NCBI GenBank assembly: GCA_031272845.1
Contig: JAISTA010000078.1
Location: forward strand, 1-7,832
Source of the DNA: Oscillospiraceae bacterium
GTDB lineage: Bacteria > Bacillota > Clostridia > Oscillospirales > Oscillospiraceae
Direction: 5' to 3'
Length of the DNA: 7,832 nt
Of this stretch, positions 1-5,757 are shown in pieces. Within the stretch, counting starts at the first letter, position 1. Each line of letters starts with the position of its first letter. Made by a program: the position numbers and the translations under genes. The notes below the pieces were generated by a model that saw only the letters and a program-made list of their open reading frames with translations, made no database searches and was not told the origin of the DNA.

Positions 1-79
1 GAACGCCGGCCATGACGATAAATATTATACTGAGTATTGACGTTGCTATAAGCGCGGGGACGCTGATTTCAGAAAACAT
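1..79 (-). CDS. N-terminus of an unidentified, probably membrane-bound protein (partial)
   Basis: An ATG at 77-79 opens a reading frame that runs off the left edge after 26 codons. The visible residues begin MFSEISVPALIATS and continue into a stretch rich in Ile, Leu, Val and Ala, as expected for a first transmembrane helix or an uncleaved signal anchor. A Shine-Dalgarno sequence, GGAG (minus strand, 92-89), lies 9 nt upstream, which supports this start. The gene begins 46 nt after the stop of the RACo-like gene with no convincing terminator between them, so the two are probably co-transcribed. The family cannot be named from 26 residues; a membrane partner of the corrinoid/nickel module is possible but is only inference. 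Missing: everything after residue 26. Confidence 0.55.
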   Translation of the reverse strand, partial: MFSEISVPALIATSILSIIFIVMAGV

Positions 80-125
80 AGGATTATACTCCGTGCTTAT
101 CTAAATAATAGCTGTCAGCCCGGAC

Positions 126-2084
126 TTAATCCGCGAGAATGTTCGGGAACAGCGTCTCGTCTGTGTGCGGCAAAAAGCAGGCCGCGACGAATTCGTCCAT
201 ATACCCGGCTTGTGTGGACAACTCAATATAGGTCATCGCACGCGACAGCTCGAACATTTTATCCTCAGCCGCCGCCGACGTCAGCACGGAGTACGCGCCG
301 GAAAGTGAGGAGTTTCCGATATATTCAAAGCGCTCCTCCGGCAGGTCGGGGAACATTCCGATACAGATTGAGTTCCGCACGTTCAGCCCCGAGCCGATTC
401 CTCCCGCGACATAGACCTTTTCAATATCGGTCGGAGAAAAGCCGAGCTGCATTGTCAGCGTTCTGATTGCCGAGAAAATTGCGCCCTTTGTGCGGATAAA
501 ATTGTCTATATCCGTCTCGTCGATGTAAACCTCCCGGTACGTTGCGGATTCCTTCGGAAATGCGAGGATGTATTTTGCCGTATTGTACTCCTCGTTGCGC
601 ACAATGCGCGGCGATTCGCGGACAAACTTGCCCTTGCCGTTAATTGCGCCGGTGCGGTACAGCTCCGCGATTACGTCAATAATACCCGAGCCGCACAGGC
701 CTACGGGTTTTTCCGCAATGTCGCCGAAAATTGAAATTTCAGGCTCAAGCGTTTCGGGGTCAATCACACAGCTTTCAATCGCGCCGTCCGTTGCGCGCAT
801 ACCGCACTTAATGTCGCCGCCCTCAAACGCCGGTCCCGCCGAGCACGCGCAGGACATTAAAAATTCGCTGTTGCCGAACACGATTTCGCCGTTTGTGCCG
901 AGGTCGACAAACAAAGACAGCTCCTGTTTGTTCCATATCATAGAGGCAAGCGTGCCGGAGGTGATATCACCGCCGACATATGAACCGATATTCGGGCAAA
1001 GCGTCATCCGTGAGCCGGGAGACAGGTCAATCCCGACCTCGCGCGTAAACAGCGGGTCTATTTTGAAAAATGTTGGCACATACGGCTCCGTACGCAGGTA
1101 ATTCGCGTTTACGCCGAGCAAAAGGTGCGTCATTGTGGTGTTTCCGGCGACGACTGTGCGGTATATGCGCTCCATTTTCGTGCCGGTATCGTCGCAAAGC
1201 TTGTGTATTATCGGAAGCAGCGTTTCATGCACCACCGCGTAGCGCAGCTTTTCAACGCCGCCATTTTTTTGCTGCTCGATTATGCGGTTTATAACGTCCG
1301 CCCCGAAGCGTATCTGACCGTTGCCGGAGGAGCCCTTGGAGAGGATTTTGCCGCTTTCAAGGTCAACAAGCAGCACGGAGACCGTTGTTGTTCCGATGTC
1401 GACCGCAAGGCCGCACATAATTTCGTCGTCGTCCTGCGGCATAAGGTCGAGAATGCGGATTCCGCCGCGATCCTCCATCAGCATACAGCGAACCTTCCAG
1501 TCGTTTTCGCGCAGAATGTCCGGCAGTCGGCGCAGAAGCGAATAGCGGATGGAAACGTCCGATTTTCCCGTTATTGCCTGAACGGAGCGGTTCAGGCGCT
1601 CGTTGTCCGGCATAGTGTCGTCAAGTGACGGCGGAGCCAGCTCCAGCTTTGCCGAAAAATAACCGCTGTGGCGTGTTATTCCGGTCTCGCGAAGCTCACG
1701 CAGCAGCTTGTCAAAAATGCGCATTTCGCGCTCGCTCGTCATATCCGTGACACGCAGGCGAGACTTGTACGCCTGAGCTATATCCGGCACAAAAAACTTG
1801 GACGGCCCCTCAACGTATGACTCGCAGGCGAGCCGCCAGCCCTTGTCAAAGTCAAAATCCGTGATGTGGCGCGAAATTTTCGAGTACACCGACCCGCCGA
1901 TAAGGCGCACGCGGCATTTGCCGCAGCTCCCGTTGCCGGAGCACGGCGCGTCGATTGCGACGTTTGCCTTGCGCGCAAGCTCCAGAATATTCTCGCCATG
2001 GTTCGCGGTTATTGTAACCGGCTCCTGTACGCCGTCTATCTTAAAGCTGACGTCGTAGGAACTGGTTTTATACTGATCCGGCAT
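126..2084 (-). CDS. RACo-like corrinoid-activating protein: [2Fe-2S] ferredoxin plus ASKHA ATPase domain
   Basis: Proteins of this family (RACo, also annotated AcsV-like or DUF4445) use ATP to push an electron into an inactivated Co(II) corrinoid protein, returning it to the Co(I) state needed for methyl transfer. The known client in acetogens is the corrinoid iron-sulfur protein of the Wood-Ljungdahl pathway; they act in the cytosol. Counting from the ATG at 2084 the protein has 652 residues. The N-terminal plant-type ferredoxin domain has Cys48, Cys54, Cys57 and Cys87 as cluster ligands. A linker follows, then the ASKHA core: DIGTTT at 229-234, DLGTNGE at 394-400 and VAGGIGSG at 559-566, the phosphate and adenosine loops. 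A longer frame begins at a TTG (2117), but that codon lies in a small hairpin, whereas the ATG at 2084 has GGGAG about 10 nt upstream, so the ATG is preferred. It lies 163 nt downstream of cooC. The exact client is not shown; it could be CFeSP or a methyltransferase corrinoid protein. Confidence 0.9.
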   Translation of the reverse strand: MPDQYKTSSYDVSFKIDGVQEPVTITANHGENILELARKANVAIDAPCSGNGSCGKCRVRLIGGSVYSKISRHITDFDFDKGWRLACESYVEGPSKFFVPDIAQAYKSRLRVTDMTSEREMRIFDKLLRELRETGITRHSGYFSAKLELAPPSLDDTMPDNERLNRSVQAITGKSDVSIRYSLLRRLPDILRENDWKVRCMLMEDRGGIRILDLMPQDDDEIMCGLAVDIGTTTVSVLLVDLESGKILSKGSSGNGQIRFGADVINRIIEQQKNGGVEKLRYAVVHETLLPIIHKLCDDTGTKMERIYRTVVAGNTTMTHLLLGVNANYLRTEPYVPTFFKIDPLFTREVGIDLSPGSRMTLCPNIGSYVGGDITSGTLASMIWNKQELSLFVDLGTNGEIVFGNSEFLMSCACSAGPAFEGGDIKCGMRATDGAIESCVIDPETLEPEISIFGDIAEKPVGLCGSGIIDVIAELYRTGAINGKGKFVRESPRIVRNEEYNTAKYILAFPKESATYREVYIDETDIDNFIRTKGAIFSAIRTLTMQLGFSPTDIEKVYVAGGIGSGLNVRNSICIGMFPDLPEERFEYIGNSSLSGAYSVLTSAAAEDKMFELSRAMTYIELSTQAGYMDEFVAACFLPHTDETLFPNILAD

Positions 2085-2111
2085 TGTCTGTCTTCTCCCA
2101 AAGCATAAAAC

Positions 2112-2151
2112 GGGCAAAAATGCCCTTAGACGCGGACGTTTGCCGCCGCGT
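2112..2151 (-). other. Two consecutive hairpins in the leader of the RACo-like gene
   Basis: Two inverted repeats stand side by side just before the ribosome binding site of the RACo-like gene. The first (2112-2125) pairs GGGCA with TGCCC around four U on the transcript and is followed by GTTTTA. The second (2130-2151) pairs ACGCGG with CCGCGT around a 10-nt loop. Either could pause or attenuate transcription or mask the leader. No known riboswitch signature, in particular no cobalamin B12 box, was recognised. Confidence 0.35.
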
Positions 2152-2172
2152 TAATTTACAGTGAAAATATTA

Positions 2173-2194
2173 TTGCCGGAGCCTTGTCCGGCAA
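2173..2194 (-). terminator. Candidate terminator hairpin after cooC
   Basis: A perfect 8-bp inverted repeat, TTGCCGGA and TCCGGCAA, encloses a 6-nt loop. On the transcript it is followed by TAATATTTTC, a modest U-rich tail. It lies 53 nt after the cooC stop. A shorter GCGC/GCGC hairpin followed by CGGCTTTTTTT lies between it and cooC. Together they could end or attenuate the cooT-cooC message before the RACo-like gene, but the tail is imperfect and partial read-through is likely. Confidence 0.4.
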
Positions 2195-2247
2195 CGCAAA
2201 AAAAGCCGCGCCGGAAGCGCTCTGCAATTGGTGCCGCGCGAAAAAAA

Positions 2248-3018
2248 TCAGCTGAGCAAAAACGCGTACAGCTGACCCATAGCGGACTTAATCGCGCTTG
2301 TATCCGGAAGCGCGCTGCTCGGCTGTCCTTCCGCATCGGCCTCGTAAACCGCGTTGTCGCGCGGCAAAACAGCGGCAAGGTTCAGTTCCTGTGCCGCAAT
2401 CTCGTCCAGTATGCCCTGTGCAAGCTCGCCTGACGGTGCCATATTGACAATAAGCCCCTCGCTTTTCGGCTCAAGCCGCAGCTCCTTTGCCATCTGACTG
2501 AGACGGCCGACAGCCTGAATTCCGCGCCGCGAGCAGTCTGAAACGAGCAGCAAAATGTCGATATGCGGCAGCGTTCCGCGCGAGATATGCTCAAGGCCGG
2601 CCTCGTTGTCGACTACAATGTAGTCGTAAGACTTGGCGTAGCGCTCGATCTGCGTTTTCAGCAGTCCGTTTACAAAGCAGTAGCAGCCCTGACCCTGTGT
2701 GCGTCCCATAACGAGCAGGTCATAGTCGTCCTCCTCGCAAAGGCAGTCTCCCATAGCGAATTCGGCAAACTCGGCCTTTGTCATACCGCCGGGTATCGGT
2801 TCTCCGGACTTTTCGCGCCCGGCAAGGTTTTCACGCACGTCGCCAAGCGTCGTCGGAAGCTCAACGCCGAGCACCTCGTTGAGGTTGGAATTTGGGTCCG
2901 CGTCTACCGCAAGCACCCTTTTGCCCAGAGAGGCAAGGTACCGCACAAGGATTCCCGAAACGGTTGTTTTGCCGGTACCGCCCTTGCCGGCGAAGGCTAT
3001 TACAACAGGTGCTGACAT
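2248..3018 (-). CDS. cooC: CooC-family nickel-insertion ATPase (CO dehydrogenase/ACS maturation)
   Basis: CooC-type proteins are cytosolic, ATP-dependent dimers of the MinD/SIMIBI class that help insert nickel into the C-cluster of CO dehydrogenase; the close relative AcsF serves acetyl-CoA synthase. The 256 residues show the deviant Walker A motif GKGGTGKTT at 11-19 with the signature lysine K12, the switch I segment DADPNSNL at 39-46, and a DNEAGLEHISR segment that marks CooC within the MinD group. The strongest marker is C112-Y-C114, the CxC pair that binds metal at the dimer interface in characterised CooC. A second CxC (C92-L-C94) lies close by. The ATG at 3018 is preceded by AGGA, whose first bases overlap the cooT stop codon, and only 9 nt separate the two genes, so translation is probably coupled. 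Length is normal for the family. Whether the client is CODH or ACS cannot be told, since neither is in the window. Confidence 0.93.
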   Translation of the reverse strand: MSAPVVIAFAGKGGTGKTTVSGILVRYLASLGKRVLAVDADPNSNLNEVLGVELPTTLGDVRENLAGREKSGEPIPGGMTKAEFAEFAMGDCLCEEDDYDLLVMGRTQGQGCYCFVNGLLKTQIERYAKSYDYIVVDNEAGLEHISRGTLPHIDILLLVSDCSRRGIQAVGRLSQMAKELRLEPKSEGLIVNMAPSGELAQGILDEIAAQELNLAAVLPRDNAVYEADAEGQPSSALPDTSAIKSAMGQLYAFLLS

Positions 3019-3027
3019 TTTATATTC

Positions 3028-3216
3028 CTACTTTGATGAAATAATTACGTAGCCGCCGATAAGGTCGGCAAATTGCAGCGCGCCCTCAACCTCAATGGTT
3101 TCGTCCATAAGGTCTGTGAGGAAAACGCGGTCTCCGTCAATGCGGATATTTGTTATATTCGTCGCGAGAACGGACGAATCGGTTTTTTCATTTCTATAAG
3201 CTGTTGATAAACACAT
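3028..3216 (-). CDS. cooT: CooT-family nickel-binding protein
   Basis: CooT is a very small cytosolic protein that binds nickel as a homodimer, with Cys2 as the key ligand, and supports nickel delivery to CO dehydrogenase. The 62 residues begin MCLSTAYRNE, the hallmark of the family, with Cys2 the only cysteine. The rest is a compact beta-rich sequence (ITNIRIDGDRVFLTDLMDE) ending in GGYVIISSK, which matches the usual length of about 60-70 residues. The ATG at 3216 is chosen because a start elsewhere would bury Cys2. It has no Shine-Dalgarno sequence at the usual distance; AGGAGG lies about 35 nt upstream with a strong hairpin in between. It is followed after 9 nt by cooC and preceded by the His-rich gene, so the neighbourhood supports nickel handling. 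Confidence 0.9.
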   Translation of the reverse strand: MCLSTAYRNEKTDSSVLATNITNIRIDGDRVFLTDLMDETIEVEGALQFADLIGGYVIISSK

Positions 3217-3257
3217 AGTTTTGTTTTTCGCGCGAAGCTTTTCGCGCAGCGCCTCCT
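3217..3257 (-). promoter_or_regulatory. cooT leader: distal AGGAGG and intervening hairpin
   Basis: On the transcript the order is AGGAGG (3257-3252), a perfect 7-bp hairpin pairing GCGCGAA with TTCGCGC around AAGC (3247-3230), an A-rich linker, and the cooT ATG at 3216. The Shine-Dalgarno sequence is about 35 nt from the start, too far for ordinary use; folding of the hairpin would shorten the effective gap to about 17 nt. AGGAGG is itself flanked by a GCGCC/GGCGC repeat that could hide it. This could be a translational control element, but that is inference. Confidence 0.35.
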
Positions 3258-3301
3258 ATAGGGCGCAAATTGCGGAGCGGTGCCGAACTACGGCAGGGAT
3301 T

Positions 3302-3559
3302 TTATGCCTCGATTGCCTCAAGCGCCCACTGGATGTGCTCGCTTGCGCATTTTGAGTCCTCAAGGCTGTTTCTTACCTCTTCTGCCGCAGCGGAGAGCCC
3401 CAGATGGTCAAGATCGTGCGCAAGGGCTGTGAGCTCCTCCTCATGCGCGCGGTTGTGCTTGAGCGTAAATTCAAGATAGGCCTGCGCTTCTTTATTTGAA
3501 GTAACCTTGTGTGAATGTGAGTGACCGTCGTGCTTAGTGAAATTATCGCGGCGCGGCAA
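3302..3559 (-). CDS. Small His-rich helical protein, probable metal (nickel) handling, uncharacterised
   Basis: The 85-residue protein has no recognised catalytic motif. A short basic N-terminus is followed by a His cluster at H10, H13, H15 and H17 (KHDGHSHSHK). The remainder reads as two or three amphipathic helices with further histidines at H35, H39, H48, H52 and H75 and a single Cys71. The H35/H39 and H48/H52 pairs are spaced i, i+4, which suits metal binding on a helix face. The 'HN..HEEE' pattern resembles small His-rich proteins found beside nickel and cobalt genes; I cannot confirm the family. The frame has no ATG. The best start is the TTG at 3559, with GGAGG (3580-3576) an unusually long 16 nt upstream and the TTG lying in the loop of a GC-rich hairpin. 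It stands 85 nt upstream of cooT, so a nickel chaperone or storage role is inferred from context and composition only. Confidence 0.72.
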   Translation of the reverse strand: MPRRDNFTKHDGHSHSHKVTSNKEAQAYLEFTLKHNRAHEEELTALAHDLDHLGLSAAAEEVRNSLEDSKCASEHIQWALEAIEA

Positions 3560-3580
3560 TGACGCGCCGGCGAAGCCTCC
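3550..3580 (-). promoter_or_regulatory. Translation start region of the His-rich gene inside a hairpin
   Basis: GGAGG (3580-3576) is followed by a perfect 6-bp inverted repeat, GGCGCG and CGCGCC (3568-3563 with 3555-3550 on the transcript), whose 7-nt loop, TCATTGC, contains the only plausible start codon, TTG at 3559. The structure could limit initiation. It is visible directly; its function is inference. Confidence 0.35.
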
Positions 3581-3597
3581 GTTTATATATTATTGTG

Positions 3598-3619
3598 CGC
3601 GAATATCAGGATATTCGCG
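3598..3619 (-). promoter_or_regulatory. 22-bp palindrome: candidate operator of the nickel cassette or terminator of metG-dut
   Basis: Two perfect 10-bp arms, CGCGAATATC and GATATTCGCG, are separated by only AG. The palindrome lies 30 nt after the dut stop and about 40 nt before the start of the His-rich gene. On the transcript it is followed by CACAATAATATATAAAC, an A/T-rich stretch without a U run. As a terminator it is therefore weak on its tail. As an operator it would overlap the -35 area of a promoter using the A/T-rich stretch (for example TATAAA at 3587-3582) as -10. No convincing -35 box was found, which would suit either an activator site or a repressor site. Confidence 0.4.
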
Positions 3620-3649
3620 GTAATGACAATGGAACTGAAATACGGCCGA

Positions 3650-4090
3650 CTACCTTCCGGTGCTGCCGTACCCGCCTGCGCCGCGCTCAGTCTCCGGCAG
3701 CGTATCCGCCGGGGTAAGCTCCGCCGCGATGATCGGCGCGATAACAAGCTGGGCGGCACGGTCGCCGCAGCGCACCGTAAACGGTGTATCCGAGCGATTG
3801 TACAGGGAGGTTATCAGCTCGCCGCGATAGTCGCTGTCGATAACGCCGACGCAGTTTGACGGAGATATACCGCTTTTTGCGGCAAGTCCTGAGCGCGCGT
3901 ATATAAAGCCCGCAAATCCTTCGGGTATAGCAAGCGCAACGCCGTGCGGGATAAATTCGGCTGTGCCCGGCGCGATCACGACGGGCGCGTCCTCCGGTAC
4001 TGCGGCATAAAGGTCGAACCCCGCCGCGCCGCCGGACTGCCGCTTTGGCAAAATCGCGTTTTCACGCAGTTTTTTTATAGGAATGTTCAT
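3650..4090 (-). CDS. dut: Deoxyuridine 5'-triphosphate nucleotidohydrolase (dUTPase)
   Basis: The enzyme hydrolyses dUTP to dUMP and pyrophosphate, keeping uracil out of DNA and supplying dUMP for thymidylate synthesis. The 146 residues contain all five motifs of the trimeric dUTPase family: motif 1 AGFDLYA at 23-29, motif 2 ARSG at 65-68, motif 3 GVIDSDYRG at 82-90 with the water-activating Asp85 and the base-reading Tyr88, motif 4 RAAQLV at 111-116, and motif 5 RGAGGYGSTGR at 136-146, the glycine-rich arm that closes over a neighbouring subunit's site. Length is typical. The ATG overlaps the metG stop as ATGA, so translation is coupled to metG and the two share a promoter at 5691-5719. No lesion is visible. 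Pairing with metG is a housekeeping arrangement; no functional link is implied. Confidence 0.96.
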   Translation of the reverse strand: MNIPIKKLRENAILPKRQSGGAAGFDLYAAVPEDAPVVIAPGTAEFIPHGVALAIPEGFAGFIYARSGLAAKSGISPSNCVGVIDSDYRGELITSLYNRSDTPFTVRCGDRAAQLVIAPIIAAELTPADTLPETERGAGGYGSTGR

Positions 4091-5655
4091 TCTTCTGTCT
4101 GAATCCGGGGAAAGAGGTTTTCTCCGCGCCGGACGTTTGCCTTTGCCGGGAGTGTGCCGAACACGGCTGAGGTCTGCGATTCTTCCGAATCAGCGCCGAT
4201 TTGGGCGAAGATTTCCTTTGCAGCCGTCGGCATAAAGGGCGTGAGCAGCACCGCCGCAAGACGCAGATTTTCAAGCAGATTGTACAGTACAGACGACAAG
4301 CGCGGCCGATTTGACGGCTCCTTTGCCAGAATCCAGGGCGCAGTGTCGTCTATATACTTGTTCGCGCGGGAAAGCTGTGCGATAACCGCCTCAAGCGCTC
4401 CCTGAAAGTCGAACCGCTCCATTGCCGCGTCAAACTCGCGGACTGTTTCGGCGTAGGCTGAAATCAACGGCTCGTCAAGTGAGGGGTCAGACGTGAAGTC
4501 GTCCAATAGCCGCGAATTAAAGTACTTTTCAGTCATTGAGACGGTGCGGGACAGCAGGTTGCCGAGCTTGTTTGCAAGGTCGGAGTTTATCACCGAAACG
4601 AGCAGCTTTTCAGACCAATCGCCGTCGTTGCCGAAAGGAAAGGCTCTGAGCAGAACATACCGCAGCACATCAACGCCGTATTTTTCGGCAAGGGCGTAAG
4701 GATCCGCGCCGTTTCCGGACGACTTTGACATTTTTTTGCCTTCAAACGTGAGCCACCCGTGACCGAAGATTTTTTCGGGCAGCGGCAGCCCCAAACTCCA
4801 AAGCATTACAGGCCAGATTATCGCGTGAAACCGGACGATTTCCTTGCCGACAAAATGCACGTTCGCCGGCCAGTATTTTTCAAAGCCGTCGTAGATATTG
4901 TTGTTGTAGCCGAGTGCCGTGATGTAGTTCGACAGCGCGTCGATCCACACGTAAACAACATGCCCCTCGTCAAAATCGACAGGTATGCCCCACGTAAACG
5001 ACGTGCGCGACACGCAGAGATCCTCAAGCCCGGGACGCAGGAAGTTGTTCAGCATCTCATTCTTGCGGGATTCCGGCTGCAAAAAGTCCGGCACGCTCTC
5101 GTATAGCTCAATCAGCCGCTCCTGATACTTTGACAGGCGCAGGAAATACGCTTCCTCCTCCGCGTCCGAAACCTCGCGCCCGCAGTCCGGGCATTTGCCG
5201 TCTGCAAGTTGGGTTTCGGTCCAAAAGCTCTCGCAGGGCTTGCAGTATTTACCTTTGTAAACGCCCTTGTAAAGGTCTCCGTTATCGTAAAGGTCGCGGA
5301 AAATTTTCTGTACGCTCCGCATATGCGCGGGATCTGTTGTGCGGATAAAGCGGTCGTAGGAGATGTTCATAAGAGACCACAGGTCGCGGATTCCGGCGAC
5401 AATACCGTCGACAAACTCCAGCGGCGTGACGTCCTCTTTTTTTGCGATGTCCTCAATTTTCTGTCCGTGTTCGTCGGTGCCGGTCAGAAAGAACACGTCA
5501 TACCCGCGCTGGCGCTTATACCGCGCCATAACGTCAGCCGCGACGGTGCAGTAGGTGTTGCCGATGTGCAGACTCGCGCTGGGGTAATAAATCGGGGTTG
5601 AGATATAAAAGGTTTCTTTTTTTTCAGGTGTGTTAGGCAAGGTCTGTGTTTCCAA
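4087..5655 (-). CDS. metG: Methionyl-tRNA synthetase, short form without the C-terminal tRNA-binding domain
   Basis: The cytosolic enzyme charges initiator and elongator tRNA-Met with methionine using ATP. The class I catalytic core is complete: PIYYPSASLHIGN with the HIGH-type motif HIGN at 30-33, TGTDEHGQK at 58-66, a zinc knuckle with Cys138, Cys141, Cys155 and Cys158, and KMSKS at 308-312. The alpha-helical anticodon-binding domain fills the C-terminal part (W-rich and A-rich helices to residue 522). The EMAP/Trbp111-like domain seen in roughly 650-residue bacterial forms is absent, a known variant. The start is uncertain: the frame has only a TTG at 5655, with no Shine-Dalgarno sequence. 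An ATG at 5681 lies in another frame that joins the metG frame through an A8 tract (5624-5617). The TTG is kept as the simplest choice. The gene overlaps dut by 4 nt. No T-box leader fits in the roughly 28-nt upstream region. Confidence 0.94.
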   Translation of the reverse strand: METQTLPNTPEKKETFYISTPIYYPSASLHIGNTYCTVAADVMARYKRQRGYDVFFLTGTDEHGQKIEDIAKKEDVTPLEFVDGIVAGIRDLWSLMNISYDRFIRTTDPAHMRSVQKIFRDLYDNGDLYKGVYKGKYCKPCESFWTETQLADGKCPDCGREVSDAEEEAYFLRLSKYQERLIELYESVPDFLQPESRKNEMLNNFLRPGLEDLCVSRTSFTWGIPVDFDEGHVVYVWIDALSNYITALGYNNNIYDGFEKYWPANVHFVGKEIVRFHAIIWPVMLWSLGLPLPEKIFGHGWLTFEGKKMSKSSGNGADPYALAEKYGVDVLRYVLLRAFPFGNDGDWSEKLLVSVINSDLANKLGNLLSRTVSMTEKYFNSRLLDDFTSDPSLDEPLISAYAETVREFDAAMERFDFQGALEAVIAQLSRANKYIDDTAPWILAKEPSNRPRLSSVLYNLLENLRLAAVLLTPFMPTAAKEIFAQIGADSEESQTSAVFGTLPAKANVRRGENLFPRIQTEE

Positions 5656-5683
5656 GATTGAGTCGGCGAAAATAACGCCATAT

Positions 5684-5719
5684 TAAAGCTATGATACTAC
5701 ACAAATTGTGAATTGTCAA
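5684..5719 (-). promoter_or_regulatory. Sigma70-type promoter of metG-dut with an internal dyad
   Basis: On the minus strand a perfect -35 box TTGACA (5719-5714) is followed by a 17-nt spacer and a -10 box TATCAT (5696-5691), five of six bases of the consensus. Transcription should start near 5684, giving a leader of about 28 nt to the TTG of metG. The spacer contains the 11-bp dyad CACAATTTGTG (5710-5700), where a regulator could bind between the boxes. The promoter also indicates that metG-dut is expressed separately from comF, which ends 39 bp upstream of it. Confidence 0.72.
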
Positions 5720-5757
5720 TATAGATTTTTGTTAGCGCTTGCGAAAAAATTGTATTT

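Noticed and set aside
83..88. Perfect TATAAT on the minus strand just before the ATG at 79.
   Set aside because: It lies between the Shine-Dalgarno sequence and the start codon, so its transcript would begin at or after the ATG, and there is no -35 box at a suitable distance.
568..1101. Plus-strand open frame of 177 codons.
   Set aside because: Antisense to the ASKHA domain of the RACo-like gene, rich in Ser and Pro with no domain, so a shadow of the true frame.
2085..2117. Longer RACo-like protein starting at TTG 2117 (11 extra residues).
   Set aside because: The TTG lies within a small hairpin and has no ribosome site, while the ATG at 2084 has GGGAG and gives a normal ferredoxin N-terminus.
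2085..2247. Cobalamin riboswitch ahead of the corrinoid activator gene.
   Set aside because: The gap is short for the class and no B12-box-like sequence was found, only simple hairpins.
2563..3015. Plus-strand open frame of 150 codons.
   Set aside because: Entirely antisense to cooC, whose Walker A and CxC motifs prove the minus-strand frame.
5656..5757. T-box leader for metG.
   Set aside because: The predicted leader is only about 28 nt, and there is no T-box core or antiterminator-like structure.
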